Notes: generated by a model not told the origin, from the sequence alone. Shown: positions 1-8,579, numbered from the stretch's first letter. The stretch: 45,950 nt of DNA from Desulfatirhabdium sp964549995 (GCA_964549995.1 CAZJXF010000014.1:1-45950); one strand, 5' to 3'. A program made the numbers and translations.

Positions 1-59
1 GCAACATCAAAAGGCGTATCTCCCCCCATGCTCAGGCCCGGAAACACCCCACAATTGGG
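1..59. repeat. Right-arm fragment of the fold-back repeat family
   Basis: The window opens inside a dispersed repeat. The stretch GCAACATCAAAAGGCGTATC followed by CTCCCCCCATGCTCAGGCCC matches the right arm of the full element at 25338-25652. The terminal GACTTTTTGCGAG end is missing here, so this copy is truncated or diverged. It sits just after the stop codon of the GNAT gene, consistent with the family's preference for 3' ends of genes. Confidence 0.8.
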
Positions 60-78
60 GATACGGCAACGGTGCGGT

Positions 79-570
79 TCAGGCCACGGGAGATCCGGCG
101 ATGCGGGAGAAATCCGATTCGACCAGCCGATAGACCGTCCATCCATCCACCGGATGGGCCCCCATGGCACGATAGAAATCGATGGCGCTCTGGTTCCAGT
201 CGAGGACACTCCATTCGATGCGGCCGCAATCCCGTTCCAGCGCCAGTGCGGCGATCCTCTGAAAGAAGGCCTTTCCGACACCGTTTTGTCGAAACGGCGG
301 ACGAACGAAGATATCCTCGATGTAGATACCCGGTTTTCCCAGAAACGTCGAAAAATTATGGAAAAACAGGGCGTATCCGATGGGTCGGCCTTCGGCGACG
401 GCCAACAGCACTTCGGCCGTCCGTCGATCGCCGAAAAGGGATGCCCGGAGGATGTCGGGGGTGGCCGTGACGCAATGGGCCAAGTGTTCGTACTCGGCCA
501 GCTCTCGGATCAGGTTCAGGATGTCGGGAATGTCGTCTTCCCGGGCGAAACGGATGGAAAGATCGTTCAT
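79..570 (-). CDS. GNAT-family N-acetyltransferase, SSAT-like
   Basis: This 163-residue protein is a single GNAT domain expected to transfer an acetyl group from acetyl-CoA to an amine. The block FFHNFSTFLGKPGIYIEDIF followed by VRPPFRQNGVGKAFF is the typical core strand and acetyl-CoA loop (R-x-x-G-x-G/A type) of the spermidine/spermine and thialysine acetyltransferase branch. WSVLDWNQSAIDFYRAMGA near the C-terminus is the usual last GNAT motif. The start at 570 fits the domain; the longer reading to 765 runs into repeat-derived sequence. No clear Shine-Dalgarno is visible, but the ATG overlaps the TGA of a possible upstream reading frame (567-863), so coupling is possible. The polyamine-type substrate is inferred from family resemblance. 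Confidence 0.85.
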   Translation of the reverse strand: MNDLSIRFAREDDIPDILNLIRELAEYEHLAHCVTATPDILRASLFGDRRTAEVLLAVAEGRPIGYALFFHNFSTFLGKPGIYIEDIFVRPPFRQNGVGKAFFQRIAALALERDCGRIEWSVLDWNQSAIDFYRAMGAHPVDGWTVYRLVESDFSRIAGSPVA

Positions 571-863
571 GAGGAGCGGATTCGTCGTGTGTTGTCGTGA
601 AAATGCGAAGTCAGGGAATCGGGAAAAAGGAACAGGGAAAAGGGGTGGATCGGGACGTTTGGGTGCAGCATCGTCTGTCTGGGCATGTTCAACTCCGGGC
701 ATCCACCGCCATGGGAAGTGATCGCGAACTTTCCCTCCGGCCTGCAGGAGCAACCGGATTCGCAACCGGTCCGCTCTTGCAGCGGAATGCCTTCATCGGT
801 ACAATAGAATTCACCGTCGCTTCGGCTGACCTTCGGTTCTTGTTGTTGGCTTCCGACTGCCAA
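567..863 (-). CDS. Possible small cysteine-rich protein (doubtful)
   Basis: An open frame of about 98 codons from a TTG at 863 ends in a TGA that overlaps the ATG of the GNAT gene. Its first half is cysteine-rich, with FYCTDEGIPLQERTGCESGC followed by SCRPEGKF and later GGGC. Its last third is read through a dispersed purine-rich repeat (635-654), which argues against that part being native. No convincing ribosome binding site is seen. It lies divergent to a PqqD-like gene. It could be a true small peptide gene, a remnant, or chance. The rest of the 571-903 gap holds only this repeat. Confidence 0.2.
   Translation of the reverse strand: MAVGSQQQEPKVSRSDGEFYCTDEGIPLQERTGCESGCSCRPEGKFAITSHGGGCPELNMPRQTMLHPNVPIHPFSLFLFPDSLTSHFHDNTRRIRSS
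635..654. repeat. Short purine-rich dispersed repeat
   Basis: The 20-mer GGGAAAAGGGGTGGATCGGG occurs here and again, identically, at 25736-25755. A variant lies at 17758-17777. All three are intergenic, or in the doubtful ORF here, and follow runs of GGGAAA-type sequence, so this is a small dispersed repeat of unknown role. Confidence 0.6.
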
Positions 864-903
864 CGCCTCGACACAACCATACCATACTTTCCCGGAACAT
901 GAA

Positions 904-1305
904 ATGCTTCCATTCGGCCGAAAACGATCCGCCGCATCACCGGTCATGAGCAGGCAACAGGCCTTGTCCTGCGTTCCGGTCAAGGTGCCCTCCCTTCAGG
1001 AAAACCGTACCGATGGCCGGACCGTCGTCATTTCCTTCGTCGAGCCCTTGCATCCCGTGCTTTCGGCCATCCGCAAGGCTTTCGGAAAAGCTCCGGAAGG
1101 CCGGATCCGAAAGCTCGAACTCGATGCCATGGGTACGAGCGTCTGGGACTGGGTCGACGGATCAGCCACCGTCTCCGATCTCGCCCTTCGGTTTGTGGAG
1201 CGTTATGGGGTGTTGCGTCAGGAGGCGGAATTATCGGTGTCCCAATTCCTGCGGGAGCTCGGCAAACGGGGGATCATTGTCATGCGGCTTCCGGAGGCTC
1301 CATAA
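904..1305 (+). CDS. PqqD-like protein (RiPP recognition element fold)
   Basis: This 133-residue protein carries a PqqD-like domain in its C-terminal 90 residues: the pattern L-x-x-M/G-TSVWDWVDGSATVSDLALRF followed by VERYGVLRQEAELSVSQFLR matches the winged-helix core and helices of PqqD. In known systems this fold binds the leader of a peptide and presents it to a radical SAM enzyme. No peptide-modifying SPASM radical SAM gene is visible in the window, so the partner is unknown. The first 14 residues may not be native; an alternative ATG at 946 has no better ribosome binding site. It converges on the gspF-like gene, 29 bp from its stop. Function beyond the fold is not established. Confidence 0.7.
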   Translation: MLPFGRKRSAASPVMSRQQALSCVPVKVPSLQENRTDGRTVVISFVEPLHPVLSAIRKAFGKAPEGRIRKLELDAMGTSVWDWVDGSATVSDLALRFVERYGVLRQEAELSVSQFLRELGKRGIIVMRLPEAP

Positions 1306-1334
1306 GGAGAGGCTTCGCCGGAAAGCCCATACCC

Positions 1335-2567
1335 TCACCCCATCCGGACCAGCCGGTTCATGTCGAAGATCGGCATGCACACCGACAGCACCACGAATCC
1401 GACCACAAGCCCCATCGTCAGGATCAGGCAGGGCTCTACGATGCTGACGAGGCGGGCGATTCGCGCCTCGCTTTCCCCGTCGAAGAAATCGGCGACGTTT
1501 TCGAGCATCCGCTCCAGTTCTCCCGTCTGCTCTCCCACCCGAATCATTTGAATCGACAGCTGCGGAAAAAGACCGCTTTCTTCGAGGGATGCAGCCAGCG
1601 GTCGGCCCTGTTCGAGTTTGGCGCGGATCGCCTGCAGGGCATCGGAGAACGTTCGGTTGCCGCTCACCGAGCCGACGATATCGATGGCCGTCAGCATGGG
1701 CACACCGCTTTTCAGAAGAGAGCCGAGTGTGCGGGTGATCCGCGCGGTCAGCAGCTGAACCTGCAATCCGCCGATCAGCGGAAGACGAAGGATCCAGCGA
1801 TCGAGAACTTTCCGGAAGGCTTCGTTCGTCAGCGCCCGTCGAAATGCCGCAAGCACGGCGACAGCCGTAAGGCCCATCAGCCATCCCCATTTCGAAACGA
1901 TGTCTCCGGTCCGGATCAGCACACGCGTGGGCAGGGGCAGGGTTTGCTTCATGTCTGCAAAGATCTGCACCATGCCGGGGACGACGACTGTCACCAGAAA
2001 GACGAGGACGGCAAGACCCGTGACGGTCAGAAACAGCGGGTAGATCGTAGCGGTCCAGATCCGATTTCGGATGTGACGCTGCTTTTCCAGGATATCGGCA
2101 AGCCGGTTCAGGACGAGATCGAGTGTACCCGAGGTTTCTCCTGCACGAACCATGTTGACATACAGAGGAGGGAAGGCGTTCGGGTGGCGGGAGAGGGCGG
2201 CAGAGAAACTTTTCCCCTCGAGCATGTCGCTTTTGACCTGAGTGAGTCGATGCTGCAGGGCGGTTGCGGACAGGTGGGGGATGAGGGTACCCAGGGCCTG
2301 CACCAGCGGAATGTTGGCCGACACGAGGGCAGCCAGCTGTCGGGTCATGGTTGCAAGTGTATCGAGTCCGATGCTTCGTTTCGGGATGCGACTGAGCCAC
2401 CCCGCCCCGGAGCCGGAGGATGCGGATGCTTCGATCGCCACGATTCGGGTGGGGTAGAGATCGGATTGCCGAAGCCGTTTTCGGACTGCGGCGCTGCTTT
2501 CCGCATCGAGGAATCCGGAAACGCTTTTTCCGGCTGGGGTGAGGGCTGTGTAGGAGAAAACCGGCAT
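1335..2567 (-). CDS. GspF/PilC-type inner-membrane platform protein
   Basis: This 410-residue protein has the standard layout of a type II secretion or type IV pilus inner-membrane platform protein. It opens with the GspF start (MPVFSYTALTPAGKSVSG) and has two repeated T2SSF domains (about 60-185 and 265-395). Each carries the family signature: LYVNMVRAGETSGTL in the first, LSIQMIRVGEQTGELERMLE in the second. Hydrophobic segments lie near 170-195, 225-240 and 375-400. In known machines this protein couples the cytoplasmic ATPase to pseudopilin assembly. It follows the SPL gene by 9 bp and is the last gene of a minus-strand run. No other gsp/pil genes are in view, so it is a solitary copy or part of a scattered system. 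Confidence 0.85.
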   Translation of the reverse strand: MPVFSYTALTPAGKSVSGFLDAESSAAVRKRLRQSDLYPTRIVAIEASASSGSGAGWLSRIPKRSIGLDTLATMTRQLAALVSANIPLVQALGTLIPHLSATALQHRLTQVKSDMLEGKSFSAALSRHPNAFPPLYVNMVRAGETSGTLDLVLNRLADILEKQRHIRNRIWTATIYPLFLTVTGLAVLVFLVTVVVPGMVQIFADMKQTLPLPTRVLIRTGDIVSKWGWLMGLTAVAVLAAFRRALTNEAFRKVLDRWILRLPLIGGLQVQLLTARITRTLGSLLKSGVPMLTAIDIVGSVSGNRTFSDALQAIRAKLEQGRPLAASLEESGLFPQLSIQMIRVGEQTGELERMLENVADFFDGESEARIARLVSIVEPCLILTMGLVVGFVVLSVCMPIFDMNRLVRMG

Positions 2568-2576
2568 GGTGGGGGA

Positions 2577-3722
2577 TCAACACGTTACAAAAGATGGGTC
2601 GCTTCCAGGCGAATCGTTTCCGTTCAAGCCGCACACGCGGATGGCCGCCTCGTCGAGCATGCGGGCCAGTCCGCCTTCCGGTTCGGGAACCTCCCCCAGA
2701 ACGTTCTCCCATACCCTCTCGTCTTCCATGCAAAAATACACCCGAAGGTTGGGCGCATGGCGCCGGATGCAATCGACGATGCGGCGATACAGATCGATGC
2801 GAAGCGGCTGAAAATAGCGCATCTTGGCGTCTTTTCCGGAAATGAACTCGCCATAGACCAAGCCCGATTCGGGAAACCGCCGTTGGATGACGGTTTTGAG
2901 ATCGGGCAAAAATCGGAAAGTGCCGAGGCTGATCCAGGCCACGTTGGCAGGATCGACCTGTTGGAAGAGCCGGTCGATGACACCGGCGTATTCGACGGCG
3001 GCCTCGTCGTAAAGAACGATGGGGTCGAAATGAAAGGCCAGCGGATACCCATGATCCTGAGCGTCTGCTGCAGCCCGAAGCCGAGCGGCCAGAGCAGCCG
3101 TGTGCCGCTCGTTTTCGGCGATCATCCGCTCCGTGTTGAGCGACCAGGCAAGAATGGTCCTGCGGTTGTGCCGAAGGCCCTTCAAGCGGCCGATAGCCGT
3201 CGTCTTCGTCTTGAGCTCGAGCACGCAATCGTTCTGACACGAAAACCGCTCGACGAGCCGCCGGTTCAAATCGGTTATGGGTTCCCAGATGAGGCTGTCG
3301 GTGTATTCCCCGGTTCCGATTCGTCTGAAGCGCCGGGATGCGAGTGCTTCGTTCAACTCAGCGAAGAGCCGATCGTGGTTGACGAACCACTGCAACACCG
3401 GCGGATGGAAAAACGTCTGCAGGATACAGTAGGCGCAGTCCATCGTGCAAAAGGTGCCGATGTGCAGGATCTGGTAGCCGCAGCATCGGTAGTGACGGGT
3501 TCCCGGGCATTCCCGGATAAAAGTTCCCGGGTTTTCCGTCAGGAACAGGGTCCGCTTTCCAGTGTCGATCGGATGCTTGGACTGCAGCACGTAGCGGTAC
3601 ACGTCTGTTGCATGGTCCACGATAACCGGTTCGCGTCCGACGACTGCAGCCGCCGCCTTCACCGCCGGTGCAGCGATTAGGGTCCGATGAACGAAAAGCG
3701 TCTCGATCCGCTCTCCGATCAT
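2577..3722 (-). CDS. SPL-family radical SAM protein
   Basis: The 381-residue protein belongs to the spore-photoproduct-lyase-like radical SAM family. The iron-sulfur motif is CTMDCAYC (Cys92, Cys96, Cys99, C-x3-C-x2-C). The preceding ENPGTFIRECPGT and CCGYQILHIGT are typical of this family, as are the later segments LELKTKTT and FHFDPIVLY. Authentic spore photoproduct lyases repair thymine dimers in spores. This host group is not expected to sporulate, so the substrate is unknown. Its ATG overlaps the TGA of the cytidylate-kinase-like gene by 4 bp (ATGA), implying translational coupling. Confidence 0.85.
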   Translation of the reverse strand: MIGERIETLFVHRTLIAAPAVKAAAAVVGREPVIVDHATDVYRYVLQSKHPIDTGKRTLFLTENPGTFIRECPGTRHYRCCGYQILHIGTFCTMDCAYCILQTFFHPPVLQWFVNHDRLFAELNEALASRRFRRIGTGEYTDSLIWEPITDLNRRLVERFSCQNDCVLELKTKTTAIGRLKGLRHNRRTILAWSLNTERMIAENERHTAALAARLRAAADAQDHGYPLAFHFDPIVLYDEAAVEYAGVIDRLFQQVDPANVAWISLGTFRFLPDLKTVIQRRFPESGLVYGEFISGKDAKMRYFQPLRIDLYRRIVDCIRRHAPNLRVYFCMEDERVWENVLGEVPEPEGGLARMLDEAAIRVCGLNGNDSPGSDPSFVTC

Positions 3723-4339
3723 GCATCTCCGTTTTCGAGCAACGTCAGCACGACATCCACGGCTTTTTCCAGCTTGAGTTTGCTCATGTTGAGCACGAGG
3801 TGATAGAGCTCCGGATTGTCGTAGTCTTCCCGTCCGAATTTCCGATAGAGGTTCATCCGGCGCTTGTCCTGACGGTTGACGATCTGAAGGGCCTGCTTGG
3901 GGGACAGATCGTAATGATCTTCCATGAACTGAACCCGATCCTCGATATCGGCCACCATGAGCACGTGGAAGGCGTCGGGTTGATCCCGCAGAACGTACTG
4001 GGCGCCCCGACCGACGATGACCGCGTTGCCTTCCTCTCCGATTTTCTGGATCAGTTTGGTGAGGATGTCGATATAGATTTCCTCGTCGAGATAGCCCTTG
4101 TTGTCGTCGAGCAGCCGGTCCATGAACGCCCGGGGAATGAGGTTCGTGATGAATTTGGAGAAGGCGCCTCCGGCTTCCTTTTCCATGTTCTCCACCCAGC
4201 TTACGGATACCTTAGCCTTCTGAGCCACCATCTGGATCAGTTCGTCGTCATATAGGGTGTAGCCCAGTTTCTTGGCGATCCTTTCCCCCAGGGTTCGACC
4301 GCCTGCGCCAAAATGTCTCGAAATCGTCAATACGGCCAT
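3719..4339 (-). CDS. Cytidylate kinase-like family protein
   Basis: The 206-residue protein resembles the cytidylate-kinase-like (Cytidylate_kin2) family. It starts MAVLTISRHFGAGGRTLGER, a P-loop-like loop with Gly-Ala-Gly-Gly before the first helix. It also has VIVGRGAQYVLRD and the LID-like stretch RQDKRRMNLYRKFGRED. These proteins are predicted to phosphorylate nucleotides or small molecules; the substrate is not known. The start at 4339 is supported by a strong AAGGAGGAGC ribosome binding site. The longer frame to 4471 is upstream sequence. It is coupled by an ATGA overlap to the SPL gene and follows the DUF294 gene by 76 bp. Confidence 0.85.
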   Translation of the reverse strand: MAVLTISRHFGAGGRTLGERIAKKLGYTLYDDELIQMVAQKAKVSVSWVENMEKEAGGAFSKFITNLIPRAFMDRLLDDNKGYLDEEIYIDILTKLIQKIGEEGNAVIVGRGAQYVLRDQPDAFHVLMVADIEDRVQFMEDHYDLSPKQALQIVNRQDKRRMNLYRKFGREDYDNPELYHLVLNMSKLKLEKAVDVVLTLLENGDA

Positions 4340-4415
4340 TGCTCCTCCTTTTCCATCCTTACGTTCGCTTCCGATCGTTGATCCACTTCCATCCGTTATG
4401 GCTAATATCCGATTT

Positions 4416-6797
4416 CTACGATCCTGTAAATTCAAAACTCGTCTGCCGCTGCAGGCTTTCAATCCGGACAAAGATTTCCTTGAGCATGGTCTGTTCGATC
4501 CGGGTGAGCTTCTTGGGGGTGATGTAATTGTCCGGCGGTCGGTTTTCGTTGAGAATGGCCTGGATCTGACGGGCGAACCGCAGCTGCATCAAAAAACTGT
4601 AGGCATGCTCGATTTCGCTGTAGGTATTCCAGGTGAATTTCTTCTTCAGGTACAACTGGTAGAGCCGCTCCTGGGTGTTCGTTTCCCGTAGCCCGTATTT
4701 CAGGGCGTAAATCCGGACGATGTCCACGATGGGCAGCATGGCGCTCTTGATATCGAAGGCATCCCGATGCTCTCCCTTCGATTCTACGATGAAATTCCGG
4801 AAGAAACCCAGCGGCGGCTTGAAATAGAGTGCGTTTTCGGTCAGGTGCCGGAAGAATCCGGCCCATCCCAGCAGCCGCTCGATCAGGAACCTGCGAAGAT
4901 CGTTCACGAGGGCCTCATCCCCGTAGGCAAAGCGGAAATCGAAGAAAATGCTTGCATCCAACAGGTCTTTCGGTTCGGCATGCAGGGTCCAGTTCGTGAA
5001 ATACTGCTTCCACACGGAAATCGGCTGGCACCACTTCGGATTCTTGGCCATCACCTCACCCTTGCACAACGTGAAACCGACCTGGTCGAGCCAGGTGCAG
5101 ACGGTCTCCCCCAGGTTCAGGAAATACGCATGGATCTCGGCTGCGTCTGCGCCTTCTTCCGGGTCTTCGTAGAGAATGGCGTTGTCCTGATCCGTCTTCA
5201 GGGTTTGTTCCTTGCGGCCTTCGCTGCCGAGCACCATGAAAGCGAACCGGCAGGGAGGTCGGCCCACTTCTTCCAAGGCCATGTCGATCAGTCTCACGAG
5301 GATGGTGTCGGAAATGGTGGTAATCAGCCGGGTGATGTTCTGGGCTTTGGCACCGCCCTGGATGAGCCGCTGAACCACATGGGGGACGCGTCCGTACAGC
5401 CGGCTCAGGGTGTCGATGCGGTCCGCCCCCTGGATTTCCCGGATCAAAAAGAGCGGAGAGTCTCCCTGGGATGCGAGAATGTCCTTGTCGGTGAGGATGC
5501 CGACGACGCTGCCGTTGGCATCGACGACGGCCAGGTGTTTCTTGTTTTCCTGGATCATGGTCATCAGGGCCTCGAATACCAGGGCTTTTTCCGGAATGGT
5601 TTTAAGCGGGGCGGACATGATCGTTCGAACCGGCTGCAGGACATCCATGCCTTTGGCGATCACCTTTCCCCGTAAGTCGTTGTCCGTGACGATGCCGACA
5701 AAAGGACCGTTGTCTTCCCGAATCAGGATGCTGCTGCAGCGGTGGATGGTCATCAGCTCGGCTGCCGCCCGAATGCTCATGTCGCTGAGGCAGTAAACGA
5801 GATGGTTTTTGAAAAGGCCTTCGATTGTGGTGTTCAGGGCCTGAAGGGAGTCTTCCCGGGGCTGGAACGTCTTGGCGATGATGGCGGCATAGGAGCGGTT
5901 CAGCATCCGTTTGCCGAACGTGTCCGTGAAATATTCCGTAAAAGCGTCGAATCTGCGGCAGAGGTCCAGGAACCGGGGTTTGGGCAGCGCATAGAAAAAG
6001 CAGTCCTCCACCGTTCGGAGGGAGCGGATGGCGATTCCATCGTTCAGCAGGATCGAAATGCCGCCGAACAGACTGCCTTCTCCCATCATTTCCTTGAGGA
6101 TGGTCTGGTCGTTTTCTTCGACATAGCGCTGTGCAGCTCCTTTCTGCAGAATCAGCAGATCTTCGATTCGGGAAACCCCTTGAACGAAAAGCACTTCATC
6201 CCGAGGATGGTAGACCATGGACAGCTCGGGTGAAAGGGCGTCGATTTCCGACTCCGGCAGGAAGGAAAACGGCTCGGTTTCCATCAGGAAATGTCGGACC
6301 AGATCTTTCGAGACCATGAGGCCGTATGCCCCGTCGACGATGCCTTTCGTGTATTGATCGACGAAATGGCGCCGCACCGCGGGCCAGACGGCGCACAGAT
6401 GTCGGAAGTCGTCTTCGGGCAGGGCAAAGAGAACGGTGTCCTTGAGGGCTTTGACGGTTTTCAGGGAAATGCCGCCGTTCATCAGGATCGAAATGCCGCC
6501 GTAGATGTCTCCTTCTTCCAGCAGCCGGTCGATGCCGGTCCGGGCTTTTTCATCGTCCTTGAGGGAAAGAACGCCGCTTTGAACCAGATACAGACAGGTG
6601 ACCGGCGAGCGACCCTGCAGGAAAAGAATGGTGCCCTTGGGAATCTGTTCGACCCGTATCTTCGGGATCAAGGCTTCGAAGGCGTCGTCCGGTATCAGGG
6701 AAAACGGGGGAAGCGGACGGAGCCGGTCGATGACTTCTCGGGGAAGCGACCGCAGTTCGGTGATTTGGGATGCAGTGGAGAAAAAGGGTGCGCCCAT
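4416..6797 (-). CDS. cNMP-binding x2, CBS x2, DUF294 nucleotidyltransferase protein
   Basis: This 793-residue cytoplasmic sensor protein has two consecutive cyclic-nucleotide-binding-like domains (about 32-150 and 175-295). A CBS pair follows (about 335-445), then a GlnD-like nucleotidyltransferase domain (about 465-600) and a DUF294 C-terminal region. The nucleotidyltransferase core is visible as GSEGRKEQTLKTDQDNA (524-540), with the G-S-x-x-R and D-x-D residues. Both cNMP domains keep the G-E/D-G-D/S-I/L-F/Y-G-G-I-S-I-L phosphate-binding-cassette-like segment. Family members normally have one cNMP domain; this one has two and is correspondingly long. It follows the exonuclease gene by 11 bp. 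By analogy with gammaproteobacterial neighbourhoods, such pairs accompany acetate symporters and Acs. The nucleotidylated target is unknown. Confidence 0.9.
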   Translation of the reverse strand: MGAPFFSTASQITELRSLPREVIDRLRPLPPFSLIPDDAFEALIPKIRVEQIPKGTILFLQGRSPVTCLYLVQSGVLSLKDDEKARTGIDRLLEEGDIYGGISILMNGGISLKTVKALKDTVLFALPEDDFRHLCAVWPAVRRHFVDQYTKGIVDGAYGLMVSKDLVRHFLMETEPFSFLPESEIDALSPELSMVYHPRDEVLFVQGVSRIEDLLILQKGAAQRYVEENDQTILKEMMGEGSLFGGISILLNDGIAIRSLRTVEDCFFYALPKPRFLDLCRRFDAFTEYFTDTFGKRMLNRSYAAIIAKTFQPREDSLQALNTTIEGLFKNHLVYCLSDMSIRAAAELMTIHRCSSILIREDNGPFVGIVTDNDLRGKVIAKGMDVLQPVRTIMSAPLKTIPEKALVFEALMTMIQENKKHLAVVDANGSVVGILTDKDILASQGDSPLFLIREIQGADRIDTLSRLYGRVPHVVQRLIQGGAKAQNITRLITTISDTILVRLIDMALEEVGRPPCRFAFMVLGSEGRKEQTLKTDQDNAILYEDPEEGADAAEIHAYFLNLGETVCTWLDQVGFTLCKGEVMAKNPKWCQPISVWKQYFTNWTLHAEPKDLLDASIFFDFRFAYGDEALVNDLRRFLIERLLGWAGFFRHLTENALYFKPPLGFFRNFIVESKGEHRDAFDIKSAMLPIVDIVRIYALKYGLRETNTQERLYQLYLKKKFTWNTYSEIEHAYSFLMQLRFARQIQAILNENRPPDNYITPKKLTRIEQTMLKEIFVRIESLQRQTSFEFTGS

Positions 6798-6808
6798 GAC
6801 GGATCGTT

Positions 6809-8512
6809 TCAGTACCTGACTTTGGCGTAATCGGATTTTTTAGAAGCTTCGATGGCATCGTTTAACGTGAGGATATTCACTCTTGCCAGAAGTGGCAGAA
6901 ATTTCAAGAAGATTTCGGCTGTCGCCATCGCATCCCCCAAGGCCGTATGCCTTCCCCGAACACAGATGCCCAGCCGGTTCGAAATGGCCTCGATGCTGTG
7001 ATACCGGTGAGCCGGATGCAAGATGGCCGACAGAAACATGGTATCGAGAACCGGCTGCGTGAATCGGATCCCGGTCAGCGGCTCCTTGACCTGAAACATC
7101 CGCATGTCGAAAGCCACATTGTGTCCGACGAGGACGGTGTTTTCGGCGTAGCGCTGGAAATAGGGAAGGGCCATATCGATGGTGGGCTGCCCTCGGAGCA
7201 TTTCGGGCCGGATACCGTGCACCCGGATGGATGCCTCGCTGACTTCCCGCTTGGGATCGATCAGCATGGAGAAGAGATCATCCTGTACAATCTTGCCGTT
7301 TACGATACGGACGGCCCCGATGGAGATGATTTCATCGGCTGTCGGGTTCAATCCGGTCGTTTCGGTGTCGAAGACGGTATAGACGAGGTTGGTGAGCAGC
7401 TGATTGCCGATGTCGATGCCCGGCTCCGGTCGGTTGAAGAGGTCGAAATCGTAGAACTCGGGCCGACTTTCGGTGTTGAGCGTGATGGGGCAGACATCCG
7501 GAAATTCGGTGTATTCGCTGAAAGTGCTGTCGATCAGCCCGTCGATGCGGCTGACATTGGCTTCGATGGCATGCACCAGGTCGCTCTTGTGGTGTGCGGC
7601 GGTTCGGCAAACGTTCAGAAGGTCCTCGACGGAGGTTTTCAGACGATCCAGATCGTTTCGGAAAACCGAAAAGAGTTGAATGGCCGTTTTCCGGGCTTCC
7701 AGACTGACGGACTCCATGACGTCGTGACACGTCAGGATGTAGCCGACGATGTGATCCCGGCGGGCGAGAATCGGCATCATTTCGACACTGAGGAGGTTGT
7801 CTGCGGCGCCCTGAATGGAAAAGAAAGCGACGGGTTCCTTGCCGTCGTTCCATTTCCGGGTGATGTCCGAAACGGCCGCATCGAATTTCTCGGGGGGGAT
7901 GATGCTTCCGATGTGTCTTCCCAGCCCGAGAAAGGGACCGGTGAGGGACTCGATCGAGCGGGTATGGTCGAGGGGTTCCCGGACGGTGAGCAGCCGCTGG
8001 GCCTTCTGGTTGTAAAGAACGATGTCTCCGGCCGTATTGCAGATGAGCATGCCTTCCGGCAGGTGTTCGATGACGGAGGCGAGGATGTTCCGTTCGAATT
8101 CCAGGGCTTCCCGGGCTTCCTGCACCCGTTCTTCGACACTCCGGGCCATGGCTTCGTAGCGATCCGCACCTTCGTTGATGAGATCGGCCAGGCGTTTCAT
8201 GTCTCGGCTGGCGTCGATCTTGATGCGGTGGCTGGGGTTGACGGTCAGGATCAGCAGGGTCTCGTCAGCGATCTGAACGGTGGGAAGGACGTAGGTGTAG
8301 AGAACCGCATCCAGCCAGACGATCCATCCGCCGAAAAACATGGCGATGATCGCGACGAGGTAGACCATGTGCCGATGCACCATTTCGAGCATCTGATGTT
8401 GTTCGGCAGGGGAGAATTGACGCCAGAACAACGAACCGAGGGTCACCACGACGGCGATGCTGGCACAGGCCGAAAGAAAAACGAAGAGCCAGAATTTTTT
8501 GTGCGAATCCAA
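6809..8512 (-). CDS. Membrane-anchored PAS sensor fused to DEDDh 3'-5' exonuclease
   Basis: The 567-residue protein has two N-terminal membrane segments (about 7-30 and 48-75), a short coiled region, a PAS-like domain (about 140-265) and a helical linker. It ends in a DnaQ-type exonuclease domain (about 378-545). All DEDDh residues are present: FDTETTGL (Asp382, Glu384), GHNVAFD (Asp469) and HTALGD (His522, Asp527), so the nuclease should be active. The start is a TTG at 8512 with GGAG seven bases upstream. Fusion of a membrane PAS sensor to an epsilon-like nuclease suggests signal-controlled nuclease activity at the membrane; the substrate (DNA, RNA or oligonucleotide) is not known. It heads a minus-strand run that includes the cNMP/CBS/DUF294 gene. 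Confidence 0.9.
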   Translation of the reverse strand: MDSHKKFWLFVFLSACASIAVVVTLGSLFWRQFSPAEQHQMLEMVHRHMVYLVAIIAMFFGGWIVWLDAVLYTYVLPTVQIADETLLILTVNPSHRIKIDASRDMKRLADLINEGADRYEAMARSVEERVQEAREALEFERNILASVIEHLPEGMLICNTAGDIVLYNQKAQRLLTVREPLDHTRSIESLTGPFLGLGRHIGSIIPPEKFDAAVSDITRKWNDGKEPVAFFSIQGAADNLLSVEMMPILARRDHIVGYILTCHDVMESVSLEARKTAIQLFSVFRNDLDRLKTSVEDLLNVCRTAAHHKSDLVHAIEANVSRIDGLIDSTFSEYTEFPDVCPITLNTESRPEFYDFDLFNRPEPGIDIGNQLLTNLVYTVFDTETTGLNPTADEIISIGAVRIVNGKIVQDDLFSMLIDPKREVSEASIRVHGIRPEMLRGQPTIDMALPYFQRYAENTVLVGHNVAFDMRMFQVKEPLTGIRFTQPVLDTMFLSAILHPAHRYHSIEAISNRLGICVRGRHTALGDAMATAEIFLKFLPLLARVNILTLNDAIEASKKSDYAKVRY

Positions 8513-8540
8513 GAAAACGCTCCGGAAATGGTGGACCGTA

Positions 8541-8579
8541 AAAACGCATCAACCGGTACAGGGCGTGTACCGGTTGATG
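8541..8579 (-). terminator. Rho-independent terminator after the CoA-ligase gene
   Basis: A perfect 14-bp inverted repeat (8547-8560 and 8566-8579, arms CATCAACCGGTACA and TGTACCGGTTGATG) has a 5-base loop. Read on the minus strand it is followed by CGTTTTTACG. It lies after the stop of the 8749-10656 gene and before the exonuclease gene, so it probably ends the symporter/ligase transcript and separates the two operons. Confidence 0.8.

Noticed and set aside
1231..3240. 669-codon open frame on the minus strand
   Set aside because: It overlaps the gspF-like and SPL genes in another frame, is Arg/Pro/His-rich and matches no family; a GC-rich shadow frame.
1548..3680. 710-codon open frame on the plus strand
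   Set aside because: Antisense to gspF and SPL, which have clear family motifs.
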